Below, in pieces: positions 18,246-24,893 of a stretch of 64,000 nucleotides of DNA. This stretch comes from Streptomyces toyocaensis. Its GTDB lineage: Bacteria > Actinomycetota > Actinomycetes > Streptomycetales > Streptomycetaceae. The translations under genes were made by a program, and so were the position numbers. The stretch is from contig NZ_JFCB01000009.1 of NCBI RefSeq assembly GCF_000725125.1, positions 1-64,000 of the forward strand, written 5' to 3'. The notes under the pieces are model-generated. The model worked only from the letters and a program-made list of their open reading frames with translations. It was not told the origin of the DNA and ran no database searches. Within the stretch, counting starts at the first letter, position 1. Each line of letters begins with the position of its first letter.

Positions 18246-18347
18246 GGTGTCTACCACGGCCTGCAACGTCATCGACCAGGCCGCACCTGGTGGCACGACC
18301 TGCCTCGCGGCGTGCACGACGGCTTCGACACCGATCTCGAGAGATGA
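18246..18347 (+). pseudogene. Tail of a lost toxin (copy A), stop overlapping the next start
   Basis: In the frame that ends at TGA 18345-18347 the DNA reads GVYHGLQRHRPGRTWWHDL followed by PRGVHDGFDTDLER. The stop overlaps the following immunity ATG as ATGA, the normal toxin/immunity coupling. A related tail (PRGVYNGFEPEIER) occupies the same place before copy B at 21509. No toxin body precedes it: the frame begins directly after the stop of the membrane-protein gene. The toxin family is not recognised. Confidence 0.6.
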
Positions 18348-18577
18348 ACTCTTCGGACAGTGAATTCGTGCGGCGCAGCATCTGGGAACATGTCCAGGAG
18401 GCTCGCCCTTTCATAACTGAGCTTGAGCGGGAGGAACTGGAACTCACGAACGACGAGTGTTCCGATCAACGCTGGGATATGTCGGCGAAGGAGACCATTG
18501 TCCACTGCAAACGAACCCTCGGTTCGTTCGTGGACCACGACACAGGTCGTCAGTTACCTGTCGGAGTGATGCCATGA
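18344..18577 (+). pseudogene. Truncated paralogue (copy A) of the immunity gene at 21509
   Basis: Residues 1-35 (MNSSDSEFVRRSIWEHVQEA...) are nearly the same as those of the 129-residue protein at 21509. Then 17 residues are missing: the two copies of a 9-bp repeat, GTGTTCCGA (positions 21622 and 21674 in copy B), are fused into one here, and a one-base difference keeps the frame. After TIVHC the homology stops and the frame runs into DNA found before the SUKH genes. The result is a 77-residue product lacking the C-terminal half, almost surely non-functional. Confidence 0.7.
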
Positions 18578-18599
18578 TGCGCACCCTGAGGAGGAAGAT

Positions 18600-19217
18600 G
18601 TGACCGGGGAGGACGAGCTGAGGGAGCTGCGGCAGGCGATGCCGCCCACGGCCCCGAGCAACGCGTCGGTCGTTTGGGATCAGTTCAGCCGGTCCTGGGG
18701 CAAGGAGTTCCCCTCCGACTACTGTCGGTTCATCGACGTCTACGGGTACGGCTCGATCGGGAACTACCTGGAGGTCCTGAAACCGGAGCCCAAAGGGACG
18801 GTGTCGGAAAACTCCGACATGGCCAACGAGACTGAGACGGCCCGGGAGGCTTGGTCGAGGGTGCGGAAGGCACCCGAGCTCGCGGAGACCCGCCCTGAGC
18901 TGATCACCTGGGGCGGAGACGCGAGCGCCGACCTTCTCTGCTGGGATGCCTCGGACGAGGACCCAGGCAAGTGGCCCGTCCTGGTGTACAACAGGGACGA
19001 CGGTCTGTGGCGTCGTTACGACTGCGGGATGGTGCAATTCCTCGTGCGCGTCTTGCGGGGGCGAGAACTCGACGAGTGCCCCCTGGGTGATCTCTCACTC
19101 TGGGGACGGGAGCCAGCGGTTTTCCTGAACCGGCACGAGGAAGAACGCAGGTGGAAAGCCGGACTGGACCCCTGGACAGGAGAACCGGATCCGTACGCCG
19201 GAATGTTCGGGAACTGA
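18600..19217 (+). CDS. SUKH (SMI1/KNR4) family immunity protein, paralogue 2
   Basis: The GTG start follows GAGGAGGAA closely. The 205-residue product differs from paralogue 1 by roughly one residue in ten (for example WGKEFPSDYCRFIDVYGYGSI against WGKEFPSDYRQFIDVYGYGGI) and has one extra residue near RGRELDE. The C-terminus PWTGEPDPYAGMFGN is conserved. Two close SUKH paralogues may neutralise variants of one toxin. The substitutions keep the frame open and the core Trp residues in place, so both are probably functional. Cytosolic; cognate toxin unknown. Confidence 0.85.
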   Translation: MTGEDELRELRQAMPPTAPSNASVVWDQFSRSWGKEFPSDYCRFIDVYGYGSIGNYLEVLKPEPKGTVSENSDMANETETAREAWSRVRKAPELAETRPELITWGGDASADLLCWDASDEDPGKWPVLVYNRDDGLWRRYDCGMVQFLVRVLRGRELDECPLGDLSLWGREPAVFLNRHEEERRWKAGLDPWTGEPDPYAGMFGN

Positions 19218-19296
19218 CTCATGAATGGCGCCTGCACACCACACGGAACATGACAGGTGTCTGTCTCCCGGTGAACAGCCAGTCCCGGCCTCTCTC

Positions 19297-19327
19297 GCGG
19301 GCCCGCCGAATCCATCGGCGAGCCCGC
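19297..19327. terminator. Terminator hairpin after SUKH gene 2
   Basis: Duplicate of the hairpin at 16099-16125, with 13-bp arms and one mismatch (GCGGGCCCGCCGA / TCGGCGAGCCCGC). Confidence 0.65.
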
Positions 19328-19399
19328 CTGCTGCGTCCTCGAAGTTTCCGACCGTACTGATCAGCCAACAGCGAGCATGCCTCAGGGACACCCCATAAT

Positions 19400-19738
19400 G
19401 CGCGGGACGAAGAGGAAGACGCCTTCAAGTGGTACCTGGTCGCCGCGCAAGGGGGCCACGTTCCCGCAATGTGGGTGGTCGCCGCGCGGTACGAGGCCGG
19501 CCTCGGGACGGCGGAGGACAAGGTACAGGCTGTCCGCTGGCTTTTGCAGATGATGCACCGAAGAAACGGTGACGGATTCCACGAGGCACTGCGCATCGCA
19601 CGGGGCGTGCCCATGGACGATGTGCGCCGGGGGCCGGGGAGTTGGCGGACCGCACGGCTGACGCCGAAGCGATCGTACATGTGGCAGGAAACGCCTGAGC
19701 CTTGCACCTTCCTTGCGTCGCAGGGTCCACGGGCGAGG
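19400..19738 (+). pseudogene. C-terminal relic of a Sel1/TPR-like repeat protein
   Basis: The frame has no start and begins right after the SUKH repeat boundary. It reads DEEEDAFKWYLVAAQGGH and then MWVVAARYEAGLGTAEDKVQ, the AFKWYxxAAxxGHxxAMxxLAxxYExGxGT pattern of Sel1-like helical repeats, followed by AVRWLLQMMHRRNGDGFHEA. Sel1-type proteins occur as immunity proteins in actinobacterial toxin loci. At about 19737 the frame passes into an RHS scrap. It is a 5'-truncated relic. Confidence 0.6.
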
Positions 19739-19860
19739 ACACCGAGCTGAATCTGCAGCAGAGCAGCACCGGCATCGTGGTGGCCGACGCGGTCAAGCTG
19801 GTCCGTGACAACTCCGCCGACACCGACAACGAGAAGAAGACCTTCACCTACGCACAGAGC
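19737..19860 (+). pseudogene. Scrap of an RHS toxin (golvesin-like domain end)
   Basis: About 41 codons, DTELNLQQSSTGIVVADAV through KLVRD to KKTFTYA, align with ATLKLEQSSSGIVVADAV...KRTFTYAYD of the intact RHS toxin at 11405-11527. DNA identity is only about 80%, so it came from a different RHS gene, not a recent copy of the one upstream. Homology ends abruptly at TTCACCTACGCA. Confidence 0.75.
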
Positions 19861-19970
19861 TTCCTGTGGGTCCATGTCGATGTACAGCAAACAGGGTTAG
19901 CGCACCTCCATACTGGCGGGCTGGCACAGGACTTCGATGTGTATGGTGCGGCCACAATGAGAGGCATGCC

Positions 19971-20522
19971 ATGACGACTGAGATCAGGCGAGTGAGGCGC
20001 TGTGCAGTGCATGCAGTGGGTGCGACAGTCGCACCAGTGCTGACACTCGCTGCGTGTGGTGAAACAGGCTCCCGCGGGCCCACCGGAGATGCGAGCGCCC
20101 AGGCTGATGGGGCCACCGAGCGCGTGAAGACCACGTCGATCTCCCCCGAACTCGAGGGACAGCCACCCATTGGCCTTCTGAAGCGGTACGGCGTGTCCCT
20201 GCCGGAGGCTGCGACAGCGATCCGCTACCGGGAAGTTCTGCCGCGATCCGGCGGAACGCTCCACGTCCGCATGCGCGTTCCGGATGCGGCTGCCCGAGAG
20301 TGGCTGACGGCCCTCGGCGGGAATGCCTCGGATCTGACACGGGCATGGAGTCCCATCAATCGTCACGAACTGCACGAATCGGGCTGGGACATCGCGGTGT
20401 CGGGCGCGCTGTTCGGCGTCTGGATTCCCGTCGCGAAATCGGAGCCCGAGACCGATAAAAAGGTCGTGATCGTGGAGCGCTCGAGCGGCATTGCGCAGAT
20501 CTACCTGGTGACGAACCGCTAG
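19971..20522 (+). CDS. Putative lipoprotein of unknown function
   Basis: ATG 19971 has GAGAGG five bases upstream. The 183-residue product has an Arg-rich n-region (RRVRR), a hydrophobic core and the lipobox LAAC at about residue 29, so it should be a lipid-anchored surface protein. The mature part shows a compact domain (LLKRYGVSLPEAATAIRY, LHVRMRVPDAAAREWLTALG, and a final SSGIAQIYLVTNR beta strand). I do not recognise the family. A surface lipoprotein in a toxin island could be an immunity protein acting outside the membrane, but this is only context. Confidence 0.7.
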   Translation: MTTEIRRVRRCAVHAVGATVAPVLTLAACGETGSRGPTGDASAQADGATERVKTTSISPELEGQPPIGLLKRYGVSLPEAATAIRYREVLPRSGGTLHVRMRVPDAAAREWLTALGGNASDLTRAWSPINRHELHESGWDIAVSGALFGVWIPVAKSEPETDKKVVIVERSSGIAQIYLVTNR

Positions 20523-20606
20523 AAGGATCCGCCTACAGCACGCGCGACCAGTAGTGGGCACCCGGATCGCTTCAGTCGCCTCCACCCTTCCGGTCGATTC
20601 ACGCCA

Positions 20607-20645
20607 CGGCCCGCCACACACCGATCCAGTCGGGGCGGCGGGCCG
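20607..20645. terminator. Terminator hairpin after the lipoprotein gene
   Basis: CGGCCCGCC (20607-20615) pairs with GGCGGGCCG (20637-20645). The rest of the 239-bp gap 20523-20761 shows nothing recognisable. Confidence 0.55.
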
Positions 20646-20761
20646 CCATGTTGTACGGTCAGCGTCCCTGGCTCCGCCACCGGTTGGGGGCCCGGGCGGA
20701 GGACCGATCCGGACCGCGCGTTCGAACCGGCGTGGGCAACCTGTGAAAGCAGAAGCGATAC

Positions 20762-21269
20762 ATGGGTTTCTGGGGATCACTGCTCGTCGTCAAGTCCGGT
20801 GACCAGGTGAGCGCGCAACTGCCTGAAGTCACAGAGTCACACGAGTCCGTCTTTCTGGACGCTGAAGGGGGGTGGCGGGTGTGGGCCATCGGCCGAGAGG
20901 ACACGATCTCCGAGAAAGAACTGTCCATGATGGTCGAACGATCCGAGGCCCCTGCCCTCTGCGCCTATGTCATGGACAGTGACTGTGCTGTGATTGAAGC
21001 CCTTGGCGTCCGGACCGGATTCTGGCGGACGTGCTTGGGAAGGGAATCGATGACTGCCTACATGGCCGAGAGCGGTGAGGTGGTCGAGGAATGGTTTTCG
21101 TCGGAACGCGTCAGTCCGAGCGGCGCTGGACTGGGCGAGGGAGGCGGGTGCCGATCCATCCGAGAGCCGTTTGGCGGCAGCTTTGGCCGCGGTGCCCGAT
21201 CCGTTCGTAGAGCCGATCTTCGTGGCGATGCTGGAAGCCATGGGGGTCCGCTCCGTCTCCGACGGCTGA
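20762..21269 (+). pseudogene. Unknown immunity-island protein, frameshifted near 21115
   Basis: From ATG 20762 a plausible protein runs MGFWGSLLVVKSGDQVSAQL through AVIEALGVRTGFWRTCLG and then VVEEWFSSER. After about 21115 the coding pattern moves to another frame: RAALDWAREAGADPSESRL and VEPIFVAMLEAMGV, stopping at TGA 21267-21269. Removing one C from the AGTCCGAGC stretch joins them into a ~169-residue protein. It is either a recent pseudogene or a one-base assembly error. I do not know the family; it is small, acidic and cytosolic, in keeping with an immunity protein. Confidence 0.55.
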
Positions 21270-21352
21270 TGTCCTCGGGGGGGGACAGCAAGTCAAGGCT
21301 CCTCGCAACCCGCCGCTACAGCGCACGTGAAGATATGCCCCACCATGCCACA

Positions 21353-21407
21353 TTTCCCCTCCGACCACTGTCGGTTCATCGACGTCTACGGGTACGGCTC
21401 GGTCCAG
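21353..21407 (+). pseudogene. Third scrap of the SUKH gene
   Basis: About 55 bp encode FPSDHCRFIDVYGYGS, matching residues ~38-55 of the SUKH protein at 18600 almost base for base. No other part is present. It directly adjoins the toxin-tail relic B. Confidence 0.75.
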
Positions 21408-21512
21408 GCTGCACATGGTGGCATCACCTGCTCTCAACACCGACTTCACCGGCACGGACAGCTCACCCCTCGCGGCGTGTACAACGGCTTTGAACCGGAA
21501 ATAGAGAGATGA
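21408..21512 (+). pseudogene. Tail of a lost toxin (copy B), stop overlapping the next start
   Basis: The frame ending at TGA 21510-21512 reads QHRLHRHGQLTPRGVYNGF and then EPEIER, similar to the tail before copy A (PRGVHDGFDTDLER). The stop overlaps ATG 21509 as ATGA. The upstream part is disordered relative to copy A, so further rearrangement has occurred. Confidence 0.55.
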
Positions 21513-21898
21513 ACACTTCGGACAGTGAATTCGTACGGAACAGCATCTGGGAACATGTCCCGGAGGCCCGCCCTTTTGTAACCGAGCTTGAGGAGGAGGA
21601 ACTGGAACTCACGAACGGCGAGTGTTCCGATCCTGGCATGTATTCCATGCTGAGTTACGGTTTCATGCACCCTGTGTTCCGACCAGCGCTGGAAGAATCG
21701 ACGCAGGAGACCATCGTCCACTGCGCCCGTCTGATAGAGGCGCTCCTTGGATCGGGACGACCCCAGGTCATCGAACTCGTCAGCATTCGTGTCACGGATC
21801 ATCTGCTGGGTTTTCCCGAGCTCTGGGAGCGCTTCGCGGGCTATGCGGGCCCTCACATGCGGTTCGAGGCAGATCTGCGACGCGAGTACTACCGCTGA
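21509..21898 (+). CDS. Putative immunity protein (copy B, full length)
   Basis: The 129-residue acidic, helical protein begins MNTSDSEFVRNSIWEHVPEA, continues VTELEEEELELTNGECSD, and ends VIELVSIRVTDHLLGFPELW...RREYYR. Overall shape and the final 'ELVSIRVTDHLL' helix remind me of DUF7674-type proteins, but this is weak. The ATGA overlap with a toxin tail and a truncated twin at 18344 make an immunity role likely. It is intact, so it probably survives as an orphan that still protects against toxins from neighbours. Confidence 0.7.
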   Translation: MNTSDSEFVRNSIWEHVPEARPFVTELEEEELELTNGECSDPGMYSMLSYGFMHPVFRPALEESTQETIVHCARLIEALLGSGRPQVIELVSIRVTDHLLGFPELWERFAGYAGPHMRFEADLRREYYR

Positions 21899-22012
21899 CG
21901 TTCAGGCGTCGTCGGGCTCGTGCGGGAAAAGGCTCCCGCAGATCTCCGTCCGGCTTGGAGTGGGCAGTCGCCACCCTGTCTGTCACCGTCGCCTGGAAAG
22001 ATGTTGACCGTC

Positions 22013-22624
22013 TCAGTTCCTTCCGAAGGCCTCGACTGAGGGCAGCACCGACGGCAACTGCCACAGGTCCAGGGACCCGCCGATCAGGTCCGCCAGGAAC
22101 TGAACGGCCCCTCCCGTGTAGTGCCACCAGCCACCGTTACTGGAGGCCACGGTGACAGTCCACGCGTCGGGGCCGGCCTCGCTGGTGGTCCACAGAAAGT
22201 AGTCACCTTGGTTAGACGTGGCCCAGGGCAGCAGTCCTCCAGGAGCAGGAAACGGGGCCAGGGGGACGGCCGCCTCGGCGTCTTCACACCACTCGGCGAG
22301 GATCTCGAGATCCTCCGGGCCTTCGGCCCATGTCTTCTCCCGCCCGGGCGGCGGGAAGCCGACGCACAGGAAGTCACCGAAGACCACCATGGACGGGTAG
22401 CTCTCAGCGAGCAGCCTGTAGTCCGAGGGCAGGGCCACGCCCAGGCATTCCTCCACCTGGGTCCAGTCGATGCCGGCGGGGGCCGTACGCCGGCATCGGG
22501 CAAGCTCAGGTGCAGCCCGTTCCAGGGCTGCAAGCGCCGAGGCGGGATCGGTCAGTCGCCGATGAGGCACCTGAGTGCCAATGAGAGCGTCCACACGGAC
22601 AGACTGGCAGTTCAGGGGGTCCAT
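22013..22624 (-). CDS. SUKH (SMI1/KNR4) family protein
   Basis: 203 residues. The SUKH hallmark IDWTQVEECLGVALPSDYRLLAESYP is followed by FGDFLCVGFP, then GGLLPWATSNQGDYFLWTT and GAVQFLADLIGG. It is transcribed against its neighbours, faces the immunity gene B across a 114-bp gap, and has no toxin beside it. Start choice is uncertain because GGGAG lies very close to the ATG at 22624. Probable cytosolic orphan immunity protein. Confidence 0.82.
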   Translation of the reverse strand: MDPLNCQSVRVDALIGTQVPHRRLTDPASALAALERAAPELARCRRTAPAGIDWTQVEECLGVALPSDYRLLAESYPSMVVFGDFLCVGFPPPGREKTWAEGPEDLEILAEWCEDAEAAVPLAPFPAPGGLLPWATSNQGDYFLWTTSEAGPDAWTVTVASSNGGWWHYTGGAVQFLADLIGGSLDLWQLPSVLPSVEAFGRN

Positions 22625-22738
22625 CTCTCCCGGGCATGCGCCTCCAGCCGTAGATCGTTACGTGCCTTGGGCTTGGGTCTGTGTGCCGCTGGCGGAAACT
22701 CAGGTGGCGACGGCGCGCTCGCTGGGTAAGGTCGGGCG

Positions 22739-23290
22739 ATGCCCGAGCTGAAGCGGCTGCACGCCGATCACGCCCCGGCGGTCCTGGCCTTCGAGCTGGC
22801 GAACCGCGCCTACTTCGCCTCCTCGGTCCCCGACCGCGGCGACGCATTCTTCGACCGGTTCACCGCCCGGTTCGACGCCTTGCTGGCCGAACAGGAAGCG
22901 GGCGTCTGCGCCTTCCACGTGCTCGTCGCCGAGGACGGCTCGGTCCTCGGCAGGTTCAACCTGATGGACATCGAGGACCGCACCGCGGACCTCGGCTACC
23001 GGGTCGCCCAGCGTGTCGCCGGCCGTGGCGTGGCGACCGCGACCGTCCGGGAGCTGTGCCGGCTGGCGGCTGCCCAGTACGGGCTGCGCACCCTGAGGGC
23101 GGCCACCGCCCTCCGGAATGCCGCGTCGCAGAAGGTGCTGACCAAGTCCGGGTTCGTCCCTGTCGGTCCGGCCGATCCGGCTCACCTCAGTGGTGAGCCA
23201 GGCACCTGGTACCAGCGCGACCTGGCGCTCCGGCCGGACCCTGCGAAGGTGCAGGGAGACCGGCTGAGGGAAGAGGACGACCACCGCTGA
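22739..23290 (+). CDS. GNAT-family N-acetyltransferase (RimJ/RimL-like)
   Basis: The 183-residue protein begins MPELKRLHADHAPAVLAFEL and has the GNAT core: FNLMDIEDRTADLGYRV (strands 4-5), the acetyl-CoA pyrophosphate loop RVAGRGVATATVRELC, and the AxNxAS motif region ALRNAASQKVLTKSGFV. The layout is that of ribosomal-protein-alanine acetyltransferase-like enzymes acting on protein N-termini or small amines. The C-terminal ~20 residues are charged and probably disordered. It is convergent with the hydrolase gene on the other strand, with a hairpin between. Confidence 0.88.
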   Translation: MPELKRLHADHAPAVLAFELANRAYFASSVPDRGDAFFDRFTARFDALLAEQEAGVCAFHVLVAEDGSVLGRFNLMDIEDRTADLGYRVAQRVAGRGVATATVRELCRLAAAQYGLRTLRAATALRNAASQKVLTKSGFVPVGPADPAHLSGEPGTWYQRDLALRPDPAKVQGDRLREEDDHR

Positions 23291-23304
23291 TCACCGGTGT
23301 CCCA

Positions 23305-23328
23305 CGGCCTCTCACCGCGTGGAGGCCG
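23305..23328. terminator. Hairpin between convergent genes
   Basis: CGGCCTC (23305-23311) and GAGGCCG (23322-23328) frame a 10-base loop between the acetyltransferase and hydrolase stop codons. Confidence 0.5.
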
Positions 23329-23352
23329 GGCCCGCGTGTCACCCGCCGTCCT

Positions 23353-24207
23353 CTATCCGAGCGTGAGCATCGCCTCGGTGATCTCGTCGATCGCCGTATC
23401 GGGGATCGCCGTGGCGGTCTCCTTGAGGACGAGCAGCCGTGCCCCGGGGATCTCGCGTGCGATCGCCTCGGCGTTGCCGACGGGAAAGAACCGGTCGCGG
23501 CGGCCGTGGACAACGAGCGTGGGGACCTTGATCTCGGGCAGGCGTTCGCGCCAGCGGGGTGCGCAGTCGAGCCGGGAGAACACCATGCCCAGCTGGTTGG
23601 CCATCTGGACCGCAGGTGCGGTGCCGGGCGTGCGGTCCCAGATGCGCGCGGCGATGGCGCGTGCGGCGACGGGGTCGTCGCCGAGGATCTCCGCACCGGC
23701 TGCGGCGAAGTCCGCGACCGCCTCGCGGTCGCTCCAGTCGGGCATCGCGTGCGCGAACAGCCGGCTCATCGTCGCCTGGTCGTGGTCGGGGAGGTCGTCG
23801 TCGGGCGGGCCGGGCGCGACCGCGCGGGTGCCGACCAGCGTGAGCGCCGAGAACGCGTCCGGGTGGTCGAGCGCGGCGACCTGGGCGACCATCCCGCCGA
23901 CGCCGATCCCGGCCAGGTGCGCGGGCCGGCCACCGAGCGCGTCGGCGAGGGCCGCCGCGTCGGCGGCGAGGTCGCGCAGGGTGTAGGCGGGCGCCTCCGG
24001 GTCGAGCGTCGTCGACGCGCCGCTGTCCCGCAGGTCGTAGCGCACGACGCGGCGCCCGCCTGCGGCAAGGCGCTCGCACAGCGCATCGGGCCAGGAGAGC
24101 ATCGTCGTCCCGCCCACGAGCAGGACGAGCGGCGCGTCGTCGTCACCGAACGACTCGACGCCCAAGGTGACGTCGTTGGCTTTGACGGTGGTGGTGTGAC
24201 GAGTCAT
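23353..24207 (-). CDS. Alpha/beta-hydrolase-fold protein with degenerate catalytic triad
   Basis: 284 residues with a typical fold: VLLVGGTTMLSWPDAL, RVVRYDLRDSGAS, a nucleophile-elbow segment, and LVVHGRRDRFFPV with the acid Asp. The elbow reads LAGIGVGGMVAQ: the position that should be Ser in G-x-S-x-G is Gly (GGC). The catalytic His site, normally GHxxP, reads TATAIPDTAI. Two of three triad residues are thus missing, so ester hydrolysis is not expected. The closest active relatives appear to be RdmC/aclacinomycin-esterase-like hydrolases. Its promoter shares the 138-bp gap with the gene at 24346. Confidence 0.8.
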   Translation of the reverse strand: MTRHTTTVKANDVTLGVESFGDDDAPLVLLVGGTTMLSWPDALCERLAAGGRRVVRYDLRDSGASTTLDPEAPAYTLRDLAADAAALADALGGRPAHLAGIGVGGMVAQVAALDHPDAFSALTLVGTRAVAPGPPDDDLPDHDQATMSRLFAHAMPDWSDREAVADFAAAGAEILGDDPVAARAIAARIWDRTPGTAPAVQMANQLGMVFSRLDCAPRWRERLPEIKVPTLVVHGRRDRFFPVGNAEAIAREIPGARLLVLKETATAIPDTAIDEITEAMLTLG

Positions 24208-24345
24208 GACAGAGCAGACTCCGTCCGCCTCCCGAACTCATCGCTCACGCGCCGGATGATCGGAGCACCGTCCGGCGGCTGCCCCGTTCCCTGTCAGTGG
24301 GCGGCCCTAGGATCACGCCGGATCCATGAGACAGGGGGGACGACC

Positions 24346-24828
24346 GTGGGCGCCAGTGGGTGGGAGTACGTCACCGCGTACGAAGGCAGCGTCGAGAGGT
24401 CGCTGGAGGCTTTGCACCGCCAGGTCTTCGACGAGTACTACGGCCACGACGACATGTACGGCTGTCTGGACGACCTCTGGGCCGCCGAAGAGTTCATGGG
24501 TGAGGAGGGGACGCACTCCATCCTCGACATCCAGCGGGTCGTCCGCTCCACCGCGGTGCCGACACCGCTCAACGTCGAGGACTACGGGACACTGCGTCCC
24601 CTGACGGAGGAACGCGTCCTGCACCACTTCGGCACCGTCCGGCCGACACCGGTTCGATTCGCGGAACTCCTCGACCACGCCCGCACGGCCGACCGGCTCC
24701 CGCCCGATCCCGAGGAGACGCTGCTGGACGAGTGCCGTATGCGGTGGACGGGCGTGTACGTCCTCCCCTACGCCGACGACCAGCCCGAGCCGACCCACCT
24801 GGGCATCTTCGGATACTCGGGCGACTGA
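24346..24828 (+). CDS. Conserved hypothetical acidic protein (immunity-like)
   Basis: GTG 24346 follows AGGGGGG. The 160-residue protein starts GASGWEYVTAYEGSVERSL, includes FDEYYGHDDMYGCLDDLW and SILDIQRVVRS, and ends PTHLGIFGYSGD. It is strongly acidic and aromatic-rich with no signal or membrane segment, the usual profile of nuclease-immunity proteins. It is followed 65 bp later by a SUKH gene on the same strand. I do not recognise a named family. Confidence 0.65.
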   Translation: MGASGWEYVTAYEGSVERSLEALHRQVFDEYYGHDDMYGCLDDLWAAEEFMGEEGTHSILDIQRVVRSTAVPTPLNVEDYGTLRPLTEERVLHHFGTVRPTPVRFAELLDHARTADRLPPDPEETLLDECRMRWTGVYVLPYADDQPEPTHLGIFGYSGD

Positions 24829-24893
24829 GCCGTCCCGCGGCGCCCCCCCCATTGCTTCCCCGTCCTCAACAACCGACCTACCGGAGTACACCG

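Larger units (their letters stand above)
18515..19375 (+). repeat. Direct repeat, copy 2 (SUKH gene plus flanks)
   Basis: Partner of 15300-16160. Similarity begins in the GGTTCGTTCGTG motif ~75 bp before the SUKH start and ends ~45 bp after the terminator hairpin, where the Sel1 relic begins. Confidence 0.85.

Noticed and set aside
20690..20735. GTTCGAACC, resembling a tRNA T-loop
   Set aside because: No acceptor stem, anticodon arm or D-arm can be built around it.
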